A stretch of DNA of 49,085 bases from contig JAQGIP010000094.1 in the NCBI GenBank assembly GCA_028291055.1, positions 1 to 49,085 on the forward strand, written 5' to 3'. The notes beneath the pieces are model-generated. The model was not told the DNA's origin. It saw only the letters and a list, made by a program, of their open reading frames with translations, and searched no databases. Shown piece by piece: positions 27,129 through 35,723 of this stretch; the stretch's first letter is position 1, and every line of letters begins with the position of its first letter. The translations under genes were made by a program, and so were the position numbers. This stretch comes from Caulobacter sp. (GTDB taxonomy: Bacteria; Pseudomonadota; Alphaproteobacteria; Caulobacterales; Caulobacteraceae).

Positions 27129-27161
27129 AAAAAAGTCGGCGGACCATAGGGTCCGCCGACT
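27129..27161 (-). terminator. Intrinsic terminator (or attenuator) immediately before glyQ
   Basis: Perfect 11-bp arms at 27134-27144 and 27151-27161 are followed on the minus strand by six Ts (27129-27134). It lies about 50 bases after the stop of the secreted-protein gene at 27210, which it probably terminates. Its T-tract ends only 17 bases before the glyQ start codon, leaving no room for a separate promoter with a normal leader. Confidence 0.85.
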
Positions 27162-27209
27162 GTCGCTTCAAGCCGAGTTTGGGGGCGAAAAGCCGCTCTC
27201 AAACGAGGG

Positions 27210-27608
27210 CTAGTTGCCCTTGGCCTTGGAATGCTTGCCGGCCCGCGACTGGGGCCCGCCATACTTGGCGCGGTTCTCGGCCGTATCGGGCACCGGCGCG
27301 CTGGCCACGACGGTGACGGCTTCCCCCGCGACCGAGGCGGACGCCGGCATGCCCTGGGCCGAGGCGTCGGGGGCCGCGGGCGGATTGACCGCCGTGTCCG
27401 GCGTGGCCGCGACCGGATCCTGGGGCGGCGAGGGCGCGCCCTGTGTCGGCGGCGCGGGCGGCGCCGGATCGTTGGTCGGGGGGGTAGGCTGGGCGATCGG
27501 CGGCGGCGGCGTGCTTTCCGGGCTGGAGCCGGTCGGCGGCGTGGCCTGGGCGGCCGAGGCCACGAGGGCCAGGGCGGCGGAGGCAAGGAGCAGGTTCAGC
27601 TTGGACAT
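27210..27608 (-). CDS. Small secreted proline-rich protein, paralog 1
   Basis: 132 aa. ATG at 27608 with GAGGA eight bases upstream. The signal peptide (MSKLNLLLASAALALVASAAQA) leads into a Pro/Ala/Thr-rich disordered region. A short conserved C-terminus follows: PVPDTAENRAKYGGPQS then AGKHSKAKGN. The same C-terminal motif ends the next gene upstream, which is clearly a tandem paralog. No enzymatic motif is seen. I infer a periplasmic or extracellular disordered protein whose conserved tail is the functional part. Confidence 0.75.
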   Translation of the reverse strand: MSKLNLLLASAALALVASAAQATPPTGSSPESTPPPPIAQPTPPTNDPAPPAPPTQGAPSPPQDPVAATPDTAVNPPAAPDASAQGMPASASVAGEAVTVVASAPVPDTAENRAKYGGPQSRAGKHSKAKGN

Positions 27609-27668
27609 CGGGAACGTCCTCAAACGATAGGCGACGGCGCCCGCATCATGCGGACGCCGGCCTTCAGG

Positions 27669-28070
27669 TCAGTTGCCGCGCGCGGCGGTGCGTTTACCGG
27701 CATGGGATTGGGGGCCGCCGTATTTGGCGCGGTTCTCGGCGGTGTCCGGAACCGGCCCGTTGGTCACCAAGGTGGTGGTGACGCTCGGTTCGGTGGCGGA
27801 GACGTCCGTGCCGCCGGCCGTGGCCGGCATGGCGCTGGACGGCGGGGGCAGCGGCGCCTCGGCCATCGGCGCGGGTTCGGTCCGGGTGGTCGTGGTCACC
27901 GTCGCGCCCGGCAGGTTGCCGTTGGCGTCACGCGCAGGCTGAGTGGTGTTGTTGACCTCGTCCTGGATGGTGCCGGAGGGCGCGGGTGGGGCGTCGGCCT
28001 GGCGGGCGCTGGCGACCCCTGCGGTCAGCATCAGGGCGGCGGCGGTGGAGGCAAGAAGGGCGATACGCAT
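27669..28070 (-). CDS. Small secreted protein, paralog 2
   Basis: 133 aa. The ATG at 28070 has AGGA ten bases upstream; a TTG three codons earlier is too close to that site. Signal peptide MRIALLASTAAALMLTAGVASA, then a Thr/Pro/Ala-rich region with a TTTTRTEP stretch, then the tail PVPDTAENRAKYGGPQS followed by HAGKRTAARGN. The tail is nearly identical to that of the downstream neighbour while the middle regions barely match, so selection acts on the tail. A hairpin lies between the two genes (27637-27659), without a T-tract. Confidence 0.75.
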   Translation of the reverse strand: MRIALLASTAAALMLTAGVASARQADAPPAPSGTIQDEVNNTTQPARDANGNLPGATVTTTTRTEPAPMAEAPLPPPSSAMPATAGGTDVSATEPSVTTTLVTNGPVPDTAENRAKYGGPQSHAGKRTAARGN

Positions 28071-28127
28071 GGGGAGCAATCCTTTGTGGTCCTGTGATCC
28101 CCCCGGATGGTCGTGGATAGGTGTCGC

Positions 28128-28301
28128 TCAGCCCCCCGTGTCGGCTGTCGTGGACGCGTTGGCGACGGCCGGCGCCGAGGCCGTGGACGGGGTTGCCGGT
28201 GATCGGGCCCGGGCCGCATCGCCCGGATCGGACGTCGCGGCATAGGCGCCGGTGATGATCAGCGTGAGCGCCGCGGCGCCCAGTATCCGTTGCAGGGTCA
28301 T
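28128..28301 (-). CDS. 57-residue secreted protein
   Basis: ATG at 28301 with GAGG five bases upstream. The 57-aa product begins with a signal peptide (MTLQRILGAAALTLIITGAYA). The rest is an Ala/Thr/Ser-rich tail ending in TADTGG before TGA. It lacks the YGGPQS tail of the two downstream secreted proteins but has the same general make-up and orientation, 57 bases upstream of paralog 2. The good ribosome-binding site plus signal peptide supports a real gene. Confidence 0.6.
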   Translation of the reverse strand: MTLQRILGAAALTLIITGAYAATSDPGDAARARSPATPSTASAPAVANASTTADTGG

Positions 28302-28414
28302 GGCAACCTCATCGTCGGGGTGGGAGACGCGGGCGCGGCCCCCAGTCCCTTCCCCGGCGATTACGCCTGAGGGGCCTTGCGGTTGCGCTTGATCACGGCG
28401 TCGTGATCACCTCG

Positions 28415-28771
28415 TCAACGGCCGCCGAGGAAGACGACCGCCGCCCCCAGCGCGATCAGGGCGAAGCCGGCCAGCGTCGTCCATCGCAGGGTCTCGCCCA
28501 TGTAGAAGACCGAAAACCCCATGAAGACGGTGAGCGTGATCACCTCCTGGATGGTTTTCAGTTGGGCCGTGGACCATACCGCCGCGCCGATCCGGTTGGC
28601 GGGCACGGCCAGGCCGTATTCCGGAAGCGCGATCAGCCAGCTGGTCAGGATGACCAGCCACAGGGCCGCGCCCCGGTGCTTCAGGTGTCCGTACCAGGCG
28701 AAGGTCATGAACAGGTTGGAGGCCAGCAACAGGCCGATCGGGGCCAGTCGGGCCCACAGGGTGGCGGTCAT
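28415..28771 (-). CDS. DUF486 (DMT superfamily) four-helix membrane protein
   Basis: 118 aa. I prefer the ATG at 28771, since GGAG lies six bases upstream; an ATG four codons earlier has no clear site. Four membrane helices (LAPIGLLLASNLFMTFAWYG; LWLVILTSWLIALPEYGLAV; TIQEVITLTVFMGFSVFYMG; LAGFALIALGAAVVFLGG) make it a half-size drug/metabolite-transporter-like protein of the DUF486 family. Such proteins may dimerise; the substrate is unknown. Confidence 0.88.
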   Translation of the reverse strand: MTATLWARLAPIGLLLASNLFMTFAWYGHLKHRGAALWLVILTSWLIALPEYGLAVPANRIGAAVWSTAQLKTIQEVITLTVFMGFSVFYMGETLRWTTLAGFALIALGAAVVFLGGR

Positions 28772-28866
28772 CCAGATCTCCATTCCAGCCGGGCATCATC
28801 ACGCAAACGCGCGGCCGGCGGCAAGCCGGCGCCCGCTTCCCGTACAGTTTTGGCGCCCAAAATTGA

Positions 28867-29394
<528 letters not shown>

Positions 29395-29425
29395 CAGACA
29401 TCATCGGGACAAGGGGATAAGAACG

Positions 29426-30736
29426 ATGAAAACCTTCAATATCAAACGCTTGGCGAGCTTCGCGCTCGCCACGCTCGGAGCGGCGATGTTCGCCGTGCCC
29501 GCCTTCGCCGCCGACGCGCCAAAGATCGACAGTGGCGACACGGCCTGGCTTCTCACCTCCACCGCGCTGGTCCTGCTGATGACCATTCCGGGCCTGGCGC
29601 TGTTCTACGGCGGCATGGTGCGCAAGAAGAACGTCATCGCCACCGTGGCGCAGTCGTTCGTCATCACCTGCCTGGTGACCATCATCTGGATGGTGATCGG
29701 CTACTCAGCCTCCTTCACCCCCAACGCCGACGCCGGCCTCAACCAGTTCGTCGGCGACATCACCTTCTTCATGACCAAGGTGAACGTCACCTCCACCAAC
29801 TCCCTGGCGGCGACCATCCCGGAATACGTCTTCGTGATGTTCCAGATGACCTTCGCGATCATCACGCCGGCCCTGATCGCCGGCGCGTTCGCGGAGCGGA
29901 TGAAGTTCTCCGCGCTCATTCTGTTCATGATCCTCTGGGCCCTGTTCGTCTACATCCCCATCGCCCACATGGTCTGGGGCGGCGGCATCCTGGGCGCCAA
30001 GATCGGCGTGCTCGACTTCGCCGGCGGCACCGTGGTTCACATCAACGCCGGTGTGGCCGGCCTGATGTGCGCCCTCTTCCTCGGCAAGCGTAAGGGCTAC
30101 GGGACCGAGAACATGGCCCCCTCCAACCTCGTCTACACCATGATCGGCGCGAGCCTTCTGTGGGTGGGCTGGTTCGGCTTCAACGCCGGCTCGGCCGTGG
30201 CCTCCAACGCCCTGGCCGGCGCGGCCATGATGAACACCCAGGTCGCCACCGCCGCGGCGGCGCTGGCCTGGATGGTCGTGGAGTGGGTTGAACGCAAGAA
30301 GCCCGGCATGCTCGGCCTGGCTTCCGGCGCGGTGGCCGGCCTCGTGGCCATCACCCCCGCCGCCGGCTTCGTCAATCCGCAGGGCGCGCTGATCATCGGC
30401 ATCGTCGCCGGCGCCGGCTGCTACGCCGCCGCCGTTTGGCTGAAGAAGATCTTCAAATACGACGACAGCCTGGACGCCTTCGGCGTGCACGGCATCGGCG
30501 GCATCATCGGCGCCCTGCTCACCGGCGTGCTGGCGGACAAGGCCATCAACAGCCTGGGCGAAGGCGCCAGCCTGCTGAAACAGGCCGAGGGCGTCGGCGC
30601 CACCATCGTCTACACGGCGGTCGTGACCTCGATCATCCTGCTGATCTGCAAGTTCACCACCGGTCTTCGGGTCTCCGAAGAGGCCGAAGTGGAGGGCCTC
30701 GACCAGGCCCTGCACGGCGAAGCCCTGCACGAGTAG
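29426..30736 (+). CDS. amtB: Ammonium transporter AmtB
   Basis: 436 aa. ATG at 29426 with AAGGGG upstream. A cleavable signal peptide (ends AVPAFAA) precedes 11 membrane helices, as in AmtB. The conserved pore residues are visible: the Asp in LDFAGGTVVHINAG and the twin histidines in VVHINAG and FGVHGIGG. It transports ammonium into the cytoplasm and is controlled by GlnK from the preceding gene. A strong terminator follows 24 bases after the stop. Confidence 0.97.
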   Translation: MKTFNIKRLASFALATLGAAMFAVPAFAADAPKIDSGDTAWLLTSTALVLLMTIPGLALFYGGMVRKKNVIATVAQSFVITCLVTIIWMVIGYSASFTPNADAGLNQFVGDITFFMTKVNVTSTNSLAATIPEYVFVMFQMTFAIITPALIAGAFAERMKFSALILFMILWALFVYIPIAHMVWGGGILGAKIGVLDFAGGTVVHINAGVAGLMCALFLGKRKGYGTENMAPSNLVYTMIGASLLWVGWFGFNAGSAVASNALAGAAMMNTQVATAAAALAWMVVEWVERKKPGMLGLASGAVAGLVAITPAAGFVNPQGALIIGIVAGAGCYAAAVWLKKIFKYDDSLDAFGVHGIGGIIGALLTGVLADKAINSLGEGASLLKQAEGVGATIVYTAVVTSIILLICKFTTGLRVSEEAEVEGLDQALHGEALHE

Positions 30737-30760
30737 CCTTCTCTACAGTCAGAGACGGGA

Positions 30761-30784
30761 CGGGGGCCTTCGGGCCCCCGTTTT
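30761..30784 (+). terminator. Intrinsic terminator of glnK-amtB
   Basis: Stem CGGGGGCC (30761-30768) and GGCCCCCG (30773-30780) with a TTCG tetraloop, followed by TTTT. A textbook rho-independent terminator. Confidence 0.95.
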
Positions 30785-30787
30785 CGT

Positions 30788-30950
30788 TAGTCCTCCCCTG
30801 GGAGCGAAGCGAACACGAGGGGAGGTGTCGCGCAGCGACGGAGGGGACGCGCTTCTCCAGCCCGCCCACGCTCCATAACGGCTGAAAGAACACCCCCTCC
30901 GGCCGTTCCGGCCACCTCCCCCCGTCCGCTATGCGATCGGGGGAGGACTA
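30788..30950. repeat. Palindromic intergenic repeat element (163 bp)
   Basis: Its ends are inverted copies of each other: TAGTCCTCCCC at the left and GGGGAGGACTA at the right. Inside are further stems: CCTCCCC with GGGGAGG at 30792-30835, GTCGCGCAGCGAC, and CCGGCCGTTCCGGCC. It fills exactly the space between the amtB terminator and the ispE stop codon. No ORF is inside. It resembles non-autonomous palindromic repeats of the REP/MITE kind; no sister copy is in this window. Confidence 0.6.
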
Positions 30951-31835
30951 CTACTCCGGCCAGGGCCCGCCCAGCCGGCACCGGCGCACCCACCAGTCCG
31001 GCCGCATCGCACTCAGCCGATCGGCCAGCCCCTCGGCCTCGATGCCGTCCGCGCACAGGGCGAAACAGGTCGCGCCCGACCCGGACATCCGCGCCATCAG
31101 GGTCTCGGGCTCATAGCGCAAGGTCTCCAGCACCTCGCCGATCACCGGCGTCAGCCGCACGGCCGGCGCCTCCAGGTCGTTGCGGCAACGGCTGAGATAG
31201 GCCACCGCCTCCACGGCGTCCTCGAACGCCTCGGGCAGTGGCGGGCGATCCGCGCCGCCGATCGCGCCATCCTCATCGAACGCCCGATAGACCGCCCCCG
31301 TGGGCGAGGCCACGCGCGGATTGACCAGCACCGCGTCCAGCACCGGCATCCCCGGCGGGGCCGACAGGCGGTCTCCCCTGCCCTCGCCGATCACCGGCCG
31401 CGCCTCCAGGCAGGCCGGCCCGTCCGCGCCCAGCTCCGCCGCGATCGCACTGATCACCTCGTCCTGCAGCGCCAGGCCGAGCGCGCCACGCAACAGCCGC
31501 AAGGTCGCCCCCGCGTCGGAAGAGCCGCCGCCCAACCCCGCCGCCACCGGCAGCGCCTTCTCCAGGATCAGCCGGAACGGCGGCTGCGGCCCTCCCGCGC
31601 GGGCCAACAGCGCCCGGGCGGCGCGGACGACCAGATTGTCCGGCCCCGCGTCCAGCAGGTCCCCGAACGGTCCGGTGATCTCGAATTCCGGCGACTCGGA
31701 GGGCTGCACGAACACCCGGTCGCCCACATCGGCGAAGGTCATCAGGCTGCAGACCGGGTGATAGCCGTCGGCGCCCACCGCGCCCACATGCAGGAACAGG
31801 TTCACCTTGGCCGGCGCGAAGGCCGACAGGCTCAC
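30951..31835 (-). CDS. ispE: 4-diphosphocytidyl-2-C-methyl-D-erythritol kinase
   Basis: 294 aa. The GTG at 31835 overlaps the stop of the TPR gene (GTGA), and SLSAFAPAKVNLFLHV is the typical IspE start. The GHMP-kinase ATP motif is PVAAGLGGGSSDAGAT, and the C-terminal motif MSGSGATCFAL is present. It phosphorylates CDP-methylerythritol in the MEP isoprenoid pathway. It is coupled to the upstream TPR lipoprotein gene. Confidence 0.95.
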   Translation of the reverse strand: MSLSAFAPAKVNLFLHVGAVGADGYHPVCSLMTFADVGDRVFVQPSESPEFEITGPFGDLLDAGPDNLVVRAARALLARAGGPQPPFRLILEKALPVAAGLGGGSSDAGATLRLLRGALGLALQDEVISAIAAELGADGPACLEARPVIGEGRGDRLSAPPGMPVLDAVLVNPRVASPTGAVYRAFDEDGAIGGADRPPLPEAFEDAVEAVAYLSRCRNDLEAPAVRLTPVIGEVLETLRYEPETLMARMSGSGATCFALCADGIEAEGLADRLSAMRPDWWVRRCRLGGPWPE

Positions 31836-33646
31836 GGCTGCGCCGCCGCGATGGTAGACGGGGGCGGCGCCATGCCGGTCTTCAGCTTGCCCTCGGCGTC
31901 GGCGCGGGTGGCCGCGTCCGGCTCCAGGGTCAGCACCCGGCGCCATTGGAAGCGCGCCTCGTCCTGGCGCCCCACCCGCCAGTAGGCGTCGCCCAGGTGG
32001 TTGTTCAGCTCCGGATCGCCGGGCTCCAGCAGCACCGCGCGCTCCAGCGTCTCCACCGCCGCCTTGTAGTCGCCGGTGCGGTAGTAGGCCCAGCCCAGGC
32101 TGTCCAGGATCGGCCCCGAACGCGGGTTGGCCGCCGCGGCCTTCTTGGCCATCTCCAGCGCCTGCGGCAGGTTCTGGCCGCGCTGCACCCAGCTGAAGGC
32201 CAGGAAGTTCAGCAGCTGCGGCTCATCGGGGCGCTGCTTGAGCGCCGCCTGCAGGTCGCGCTCCGCCTCGGGCCAGCGGCCGGCGGCGTCGAGCACGGTG
32301 GCGCGGCGCATCAGCAGCCGCCAGTCGGGCGTGGGGCCGGCCTTGGCCACCAGGCCGTCCAGCACGGTGACGGCCTCCGCGTCACGCCCATCGGCATGCA
32401 GGAGGTCGGCCAGGGTCAGCTGCACATCCGCATTGGCCGGATGGGTCTTGGCCGTCTGGCGCGCCAGGGTGAGCGCCGTCTCCTTGTCGCCGGCGTTCTG
32501 GTAGGACCAGGCCAGCTTGGTGCGCGCCGACAGATATTGGGCGCTCGAGGGCGGGATCCGTTCGAAGGCGGCGCGGGCGGCCTCGACGTCGCCGCCGGCC
32601 AGCAGGATGTCGCCGACCAGCTGCAACGCGTCCGTCCGGCTGGGGTCCAGCCGCAGCACCAGGCGCAGATAGGCCATGGCGGTCTGGCCGTGGCGGTCGG
32701 AGACCGCGCTGGCCGCCGGGCCCGTAAGCGCGTTGGCCGCACCCTGCGCCAGGGTCGGCATGGCCGGGGCCTTGCGCCGCCCCGCGGCCCGCGCCTTGGC
32801 GGCCAGGGTCGGCGCGTCATCGGGCGCCGCGCTCAGCACGCCGTCATAGAGGGTCGTGGCGTCCGCCCGGCGGCCGCGCCGTTCCAGGAAGGCGCCGTAG
32901 TCCAGCACGAAGAGGCCGCCCGCCACGCGCAGGGAAACCAGGGCCTGATAGTCGGCCTCCGCCTCGTCGAGGCGGCCCAGGCGCTCGGCGATCTGGGCGT
33001 GGCCCAATTGGCCGAACACCTCCACCAGCCGGTCGCCGGCCACCTCGGGCCGCGCCAGCGCTCCATCGGCGTCGCCCGCCATGGCGGCGGCCCAGGGGGC
33101 CAGCAGGGCGGCGGCGGCGCGGTGGGGGTAGCCGACGGCGTCGTCGGCCATCAGGGCCTGGGCCTGCTTGCCCTGCCCCTCGGCCAGGGCTTCCACGGCC
33201 TGGGTCAGCCGGCCGAGGCGATAGAGTTCGGCGTCGTCGCCGGGCTGGGTAGGCGCCAGGGCGGCGGCGTGGTCCACGTCGCCCGCCATCAGGGCCGCCG
33301 TGAAGGCCCGTCCGCGCAGATAGTCGTCGCCCTGCAGCCCGGGCGCCTTGGAGAAGTAGCTGATCGCGGTGTCGCTGCGCCCCTGGTTCATGGCCGCGCG
33401 GCCGGCCAGGAAGGCGGCATGGTCGGATTGGCCGCTCGGCGCCAGGTCGGACCGGATCACCGGCTTCACGCCCAGCTCGTCCTGGGAACGCGCCGACATC
33501 ACCGGCGGCGGCGGCAACGGCTCCTCGGCGGGCGCGGCCGTCGCGTCGGCGACCTTGGCGGCGGGCGGCGGTGCGCCATCGGTGGCGCAGGCGGCCAGCA
33601 GGGCCGAGGCGGAGACGAACACAGGCAGGAGACGGAACGGACGCAT
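31832..33646 (-). CDS. TPR-repeat lipoprotein
   Basis: 604 aa. The ATG at 33646 starts a lipoprotein signal (MRPFRLLPVFVSASALLAAC, lipid-modified Cys20); the longer open frame upstream would bury it. Many tetratricopeptide repeats run from about residue 85 to 580. The clearest are near the C-terminus (LLNFLAFSWVQRGQNLPQAL, ILDSLGWAYYRTGDYKAAV, LNNHLGDAYWRVGRQDEA). It is probably an outer- or inner-membrane-anchored periplasmic scaffold. It overlaps ispE by four bases, a linkage to isoprenoid synthesis that may only be positional. Confidence 0.9.
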   Translation of the reverse strand: MRPFRLLPVFVSASALLAACATDGAPPPAAKVADATAAPAEEPLPPPPVMSARSQDELGVKPVIRSDLAPSGQSDHAAFLAGRAAMNQGRSDTAISYFSKAPGLQGDDYLRGRAFTAALMAGDVDHAAALAPTQPGDDAELYRLGRLTQAVEALAEGQGKQAQALMADDAVGYPHRAAAALLAPWAAAMAGDADGALARPEVAGDRLVEVFGQLGHAQIAERLGRLDEAEADYQALVSLRVAGGLFVLDYGAFLERRGRRADATTLYDGVLSAAPDDAPTLAAKARAAGRRKAPAMPTLAQGAANALTGPAASAVSDRHGQTAMAYLRLVLRLDPSRTDALQLVGDILLAGGDVEAARAAFERIPPSSAQYLSARTKLAWSYQNAGDKETALTLARQTAKTHPANADVQLTLADLLHADGRDAEAVTVLDGLVAKAGPTPDWRLLMRRATVLDAAGRWPEAERDLQAALKQRPDEPQLLNFLAFSWVQRGQNLPQALEMAKKAAAANPRSGPILDSLGWAYYRTGDYKAAVETLERAVLLEPGDPELNNHLGDAYWRVGRQDEARFQWRRVLTLEPDAATRADAEGKLKTGMAPPPSTIAAAQP

Positions 33647-33701
33647 GCGCCTAACTCCCGCCTTTCCGTGGCCGCCGCAAGGCGCCCCCGCTACGGCGCG
33701 G

Positions 33702-35378
33702 TTACATATTGGGGTAGTTGGGCCCGCCGCCGCCTTCCGGGGTCGTCCAGACGATGTTCTGCGACGGATCCTTGATGTCGCAGGTTTTGCAGTGGACGCA
33801 GTTCTGGGCGTTGATCTGGAACTTCGGGTTGGCCTGCTGCTCGTCGTAGAGCACCTCATAGACGCCGGCCGGGCAGTAGAGCCGCGCGGGCTCGCCGAAG
33901 CGGGGCAGGTTCACGTCGATGGGGATCGATGGGTCGCGCAGCTTCAGGTGGGCCGGCTGGTCTTCCTCATGATTGGTGGCCGACAGGAAGACGGAAGACA
34001 GCTTGTCGAAGCTCAGCACGCCGTCGGGCTTGGGGTAGACGATCGGCTTGAAATCCTTGGCCAGGCCGGTGGATTCCGCATCCGTCTTCTCGTGTTTCAT
34101 CGTGCCCAGGAAGGAGAAGCCGCCCAGCAGCGTGGTGCACCACATCTCGGCCATGCCGACCACGCCGCCCCAGAAGGTGCCCAGCTTGCCCAGCAGCGGC
34201 TTGGCGTTGCGCACAAGCTTCAGCTCCTTGACGATCCAGGAGTTGTCGAAGGCGGTCTGGTATTCCACCAGCTCGTCGCTCGCGCGCCCGGCGCCGAGCG
34301 CCCCGAAGGCGGCTTCGGCCGCCAGCATGCCGCTCTTCATGGCGTTGTGGCTGCCCTTGATGCGCGGCACGTTGACCATGCCGGCCGAGCAGCCGATCAG
34401 CATCCCGCCCGGGAAGGTCAGCTTGGGAATGGACTGCAGGCCCCCCTCGGTGATGGCGCGCGCGCCATAGGCGATGCGCTTGCCGCCCTCGAGATTGTAG
34501 GCGACCGAGGGGTGCTTCTTGAACCGCTGGAACTCATCGAACGGCGACAGCCAGGGGTTCTTGTAGTTGAGGTGCACGACATAGCCGATGGCCACATAGT
34601 GATCCCCGAAATGGTACATGAAGGAGCCGCCGCCGGACTTGTCGTCCAGGGGCCAACCGGTGGTGTGGACCGCCAGCCCGGGCTGGAAATACTCGCTGCC
34701 GTGGATCTGCCAGATCTCCTTCAGGCCGATGCCGTACTTCTGCGGGCTCTTGCCCTTGGCGAGGTCGAACTTGGCGATCAGCTGCTTGGCCAGCGAGCCG
34801 CGCACGCCCTCGGCGATCATCACATACTTGCCGTGCAGCTCCATGCCCGGCTGGTAGTCGCCCTTGTGGTGGCCGTCCTTGGCGATGCCGACCACCCCGA
34901 CGATCACGCCCTTCAGCGAGCCGTCCTCGTTCCACACCATGTCCGAGGCCGCGAAGCCCGGATAGATTTCCACGCCCAGCTCCTCGGCCTGCGTCGCCAG
35001 CCAGCGGCAGACGTTACCCAGCGAGGCGATGTAGTTGCCATGGTTGTGCATCATCGGCGGGAAGGCGAACATCGGCAGCTCGAGCTCGCCCTGTGGGCCC
35101 AGCATCAGGAAGCGGTCCTTGGTGACCGGCGTCTCCAGCGGCGCGCCCTTGGCCTTCCAGTCCGGGATCAGCTCGTTCAGCGCCTTGGGGTCGATCACCG
35201 CCCCGGACAGGATGTGGGCGCCGACTTCCGAGCCCTTCTCCAGCACCGCCACCGAGACTTCCGTCCCGGCCGCCGCCGCCAGTTGTTTCAGGCGAATCGC
35301 GGCGGACAGGCCGGCCGGACCACCGCCCACGATGACCACGTCATATTCCATCGACTCCCGTTCGACGTCTTCGGTCAT
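33702..35378 (-). CDS. Electron transfer flavoprotein-ubiquinone oxidoreductase
   Basis: 558 aa. The FAD-binding Rossmann motif is VVIVGGGPAGLSAAIRL near the N-terminus. A ubiquinone-binding region follows, then a 4Fe-4S domain at the C-terminus (CPAGVYE upstream and CVHCKTCDIKDP). The enzyme is membrane-associated and passes electrons from acyl-CoA dehydrogenases, through ETF, to ubiquinone. The acyl-CoA dehydrogenase at 37,016 would be one source of such electrons. It is likely the first gene of a run with the TPR lipoprotein and ispE. Confidence 0.96.
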   Translation of the reverse strand: MTEDVERESMEYDVVIVGGGPAGLSAAIRLKQLAAAAGTEVSVAVLEKGSEVGAHILSGAVIDPKALNELIPDWKAKGAPLETPVTKDRFLMLGPQGELELPMFAFPPMMHNHGNYIASLGNVCRWLATQAEELGVEIYPGFAASDMVWNEDGSLKGVIVGVVGIAKDGHHKGDYQPGMELHGKYVMIAEGVRGSLAKQLIAKFDLAKGKSPQKYGIGLKEIWQIHGSEYFQPGLAVHTTGWPLDDKSGGGSFMYHFGDHYVAIGYVVHLNYKNPWLSPFDEFQRFKKHPSVAYNLEGGKRIAYGARAITEGGLQSIPKLTFPGGMLIGCSAGMVNVPRIKGSHNAMKSGMLAAEAAFGALGAGRASDELVEYQTAFDNSWIVKELKLVRNAKPLLGKLGTFWGGVVGMAEMWCTTLLGGFSFLGTMKHEKTDAESTGLAKDFKPIVYPKPDGVLSFDKLSSVFLSATNHEEDQPAHLKLRDPSIPIDVNLPRFGEPARLYCPAGVYEVLYDEQQANPKFQINAQNCVHCKTCDIKDPSQNIVWTTPEGGGGPNYPNM

Positions 35379-35573
35379 CTTGAAGCCCTCGCAGCGCCGG
35401 CCGCGCGAAGCGGCCCGTTGTTGTTCATAGCTTTAATCAAAGCCGACGCAGGGGCGGTCAAGGGCGAATGAACTGTGACTTCGGCGCCGCAGCATCCCGC
35501 CTCGGACGAAATGTCGCTTTCGTTCCGCGCGAACAGGGTTTCCGTAACCTTTCCGGCGTCCCATATTCAGTAC

Positions 35574-35590
35574 GCCCCGGCATCCGGGGC
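35574..35590 (+). promoter_or_regulatory. Hairpin in the leader of the micro-ORF unit
   Basis: Perfect 7-bp arms GCCCCGG (35574-35580) and CCGGGGC (35584-35590) around a CAT loop, 18 bases before the extended Shine-Dalgarno. It could protect the 5' end of a short RNA or mark its start region. Confidence 0.5.
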
Positions 35591-35607
35591 TGTCCTGTTC
35601 AACAGCT

Positions 35608-35622
35608 GAAAGGAGGTGATCC
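35608..35622 (+). promoter_or_regulatory. Extended Shine-Dalgarno matching the full 16S rRNA 3' tail
   Basis: GAAAGGAGGTGATCC is exactly complementary over 15 bases to the 3' end of bacterial 16S rRNA (GGATCACCTCCTTTC). The core AGGAGG is seven bases before a GTG codon, the ideal spacing. Such complete complementarity is far beyond what normal genes use. Confidence 0.85.
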
Positions 35623-35623
35623 A

Positions 35624-35686
35624 GTGTCTCAATGTCATCACGCGGAGGAGCTGGCTCGCTTCGCTGGGGATCTACACCTCAGCTGA
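35624..35686 (+). CDS. Candidate 20-residue micro-ORF with super Shine-Dalgarno
   Basis: GTG at 35624 through TGA at 35684-35686. The product begins MSQCHHAEELARF and ends GDLHLS: Cys4 next to a His pair, then a short amphipathic helix. The frame is open further upstream to an ATG at 35468, but the perfect ribosome-binding site decides for the GTG. A terminator follows 37 bases after the stop, so it is a self-contained unit of about 150 bases and not an obvious leader of another gene. It may be a metal-binding micropeptide, or translation itself may be the regulatory act. Homology is unknown to me. Confidence 0.6.
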   Translation: MSQCHHAEELARFAGDLHLS

Positions 35687-35723
35687 GCATTTGCGGCGAA
35701 TTCGCTGACATTGCCAAACTAGG

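Noticed and set aside
28391..28408. GATCACG-GCGT-CGTGATC hairpin after the DUF486 gene as a terminator
   Set aside because: There is no T-tract after the stem on the minus strand. It may be an operator or chance palindrome.
35468..35623. Longer 72-codon version of the micro-ORF starting at the ATG at 35468
   Set aside because: It would place the perfect 15-base Shine-Dalgarno inside the coding region, and its extra N-terminal part has no recognisable feature. Kept only as an alternative start.
35608..35640. Possible fragment of antisense 16S rRNA, since GAAAGGAGGTGATCCAG equals the reverse complement of the 16S 3' end
   Set aside because: The match stops directly after CCAG, and the following sequence (TGTCTCAATG) is not 16S. 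An ORF, spacing and terminator fit a ribosome-binding site instead.
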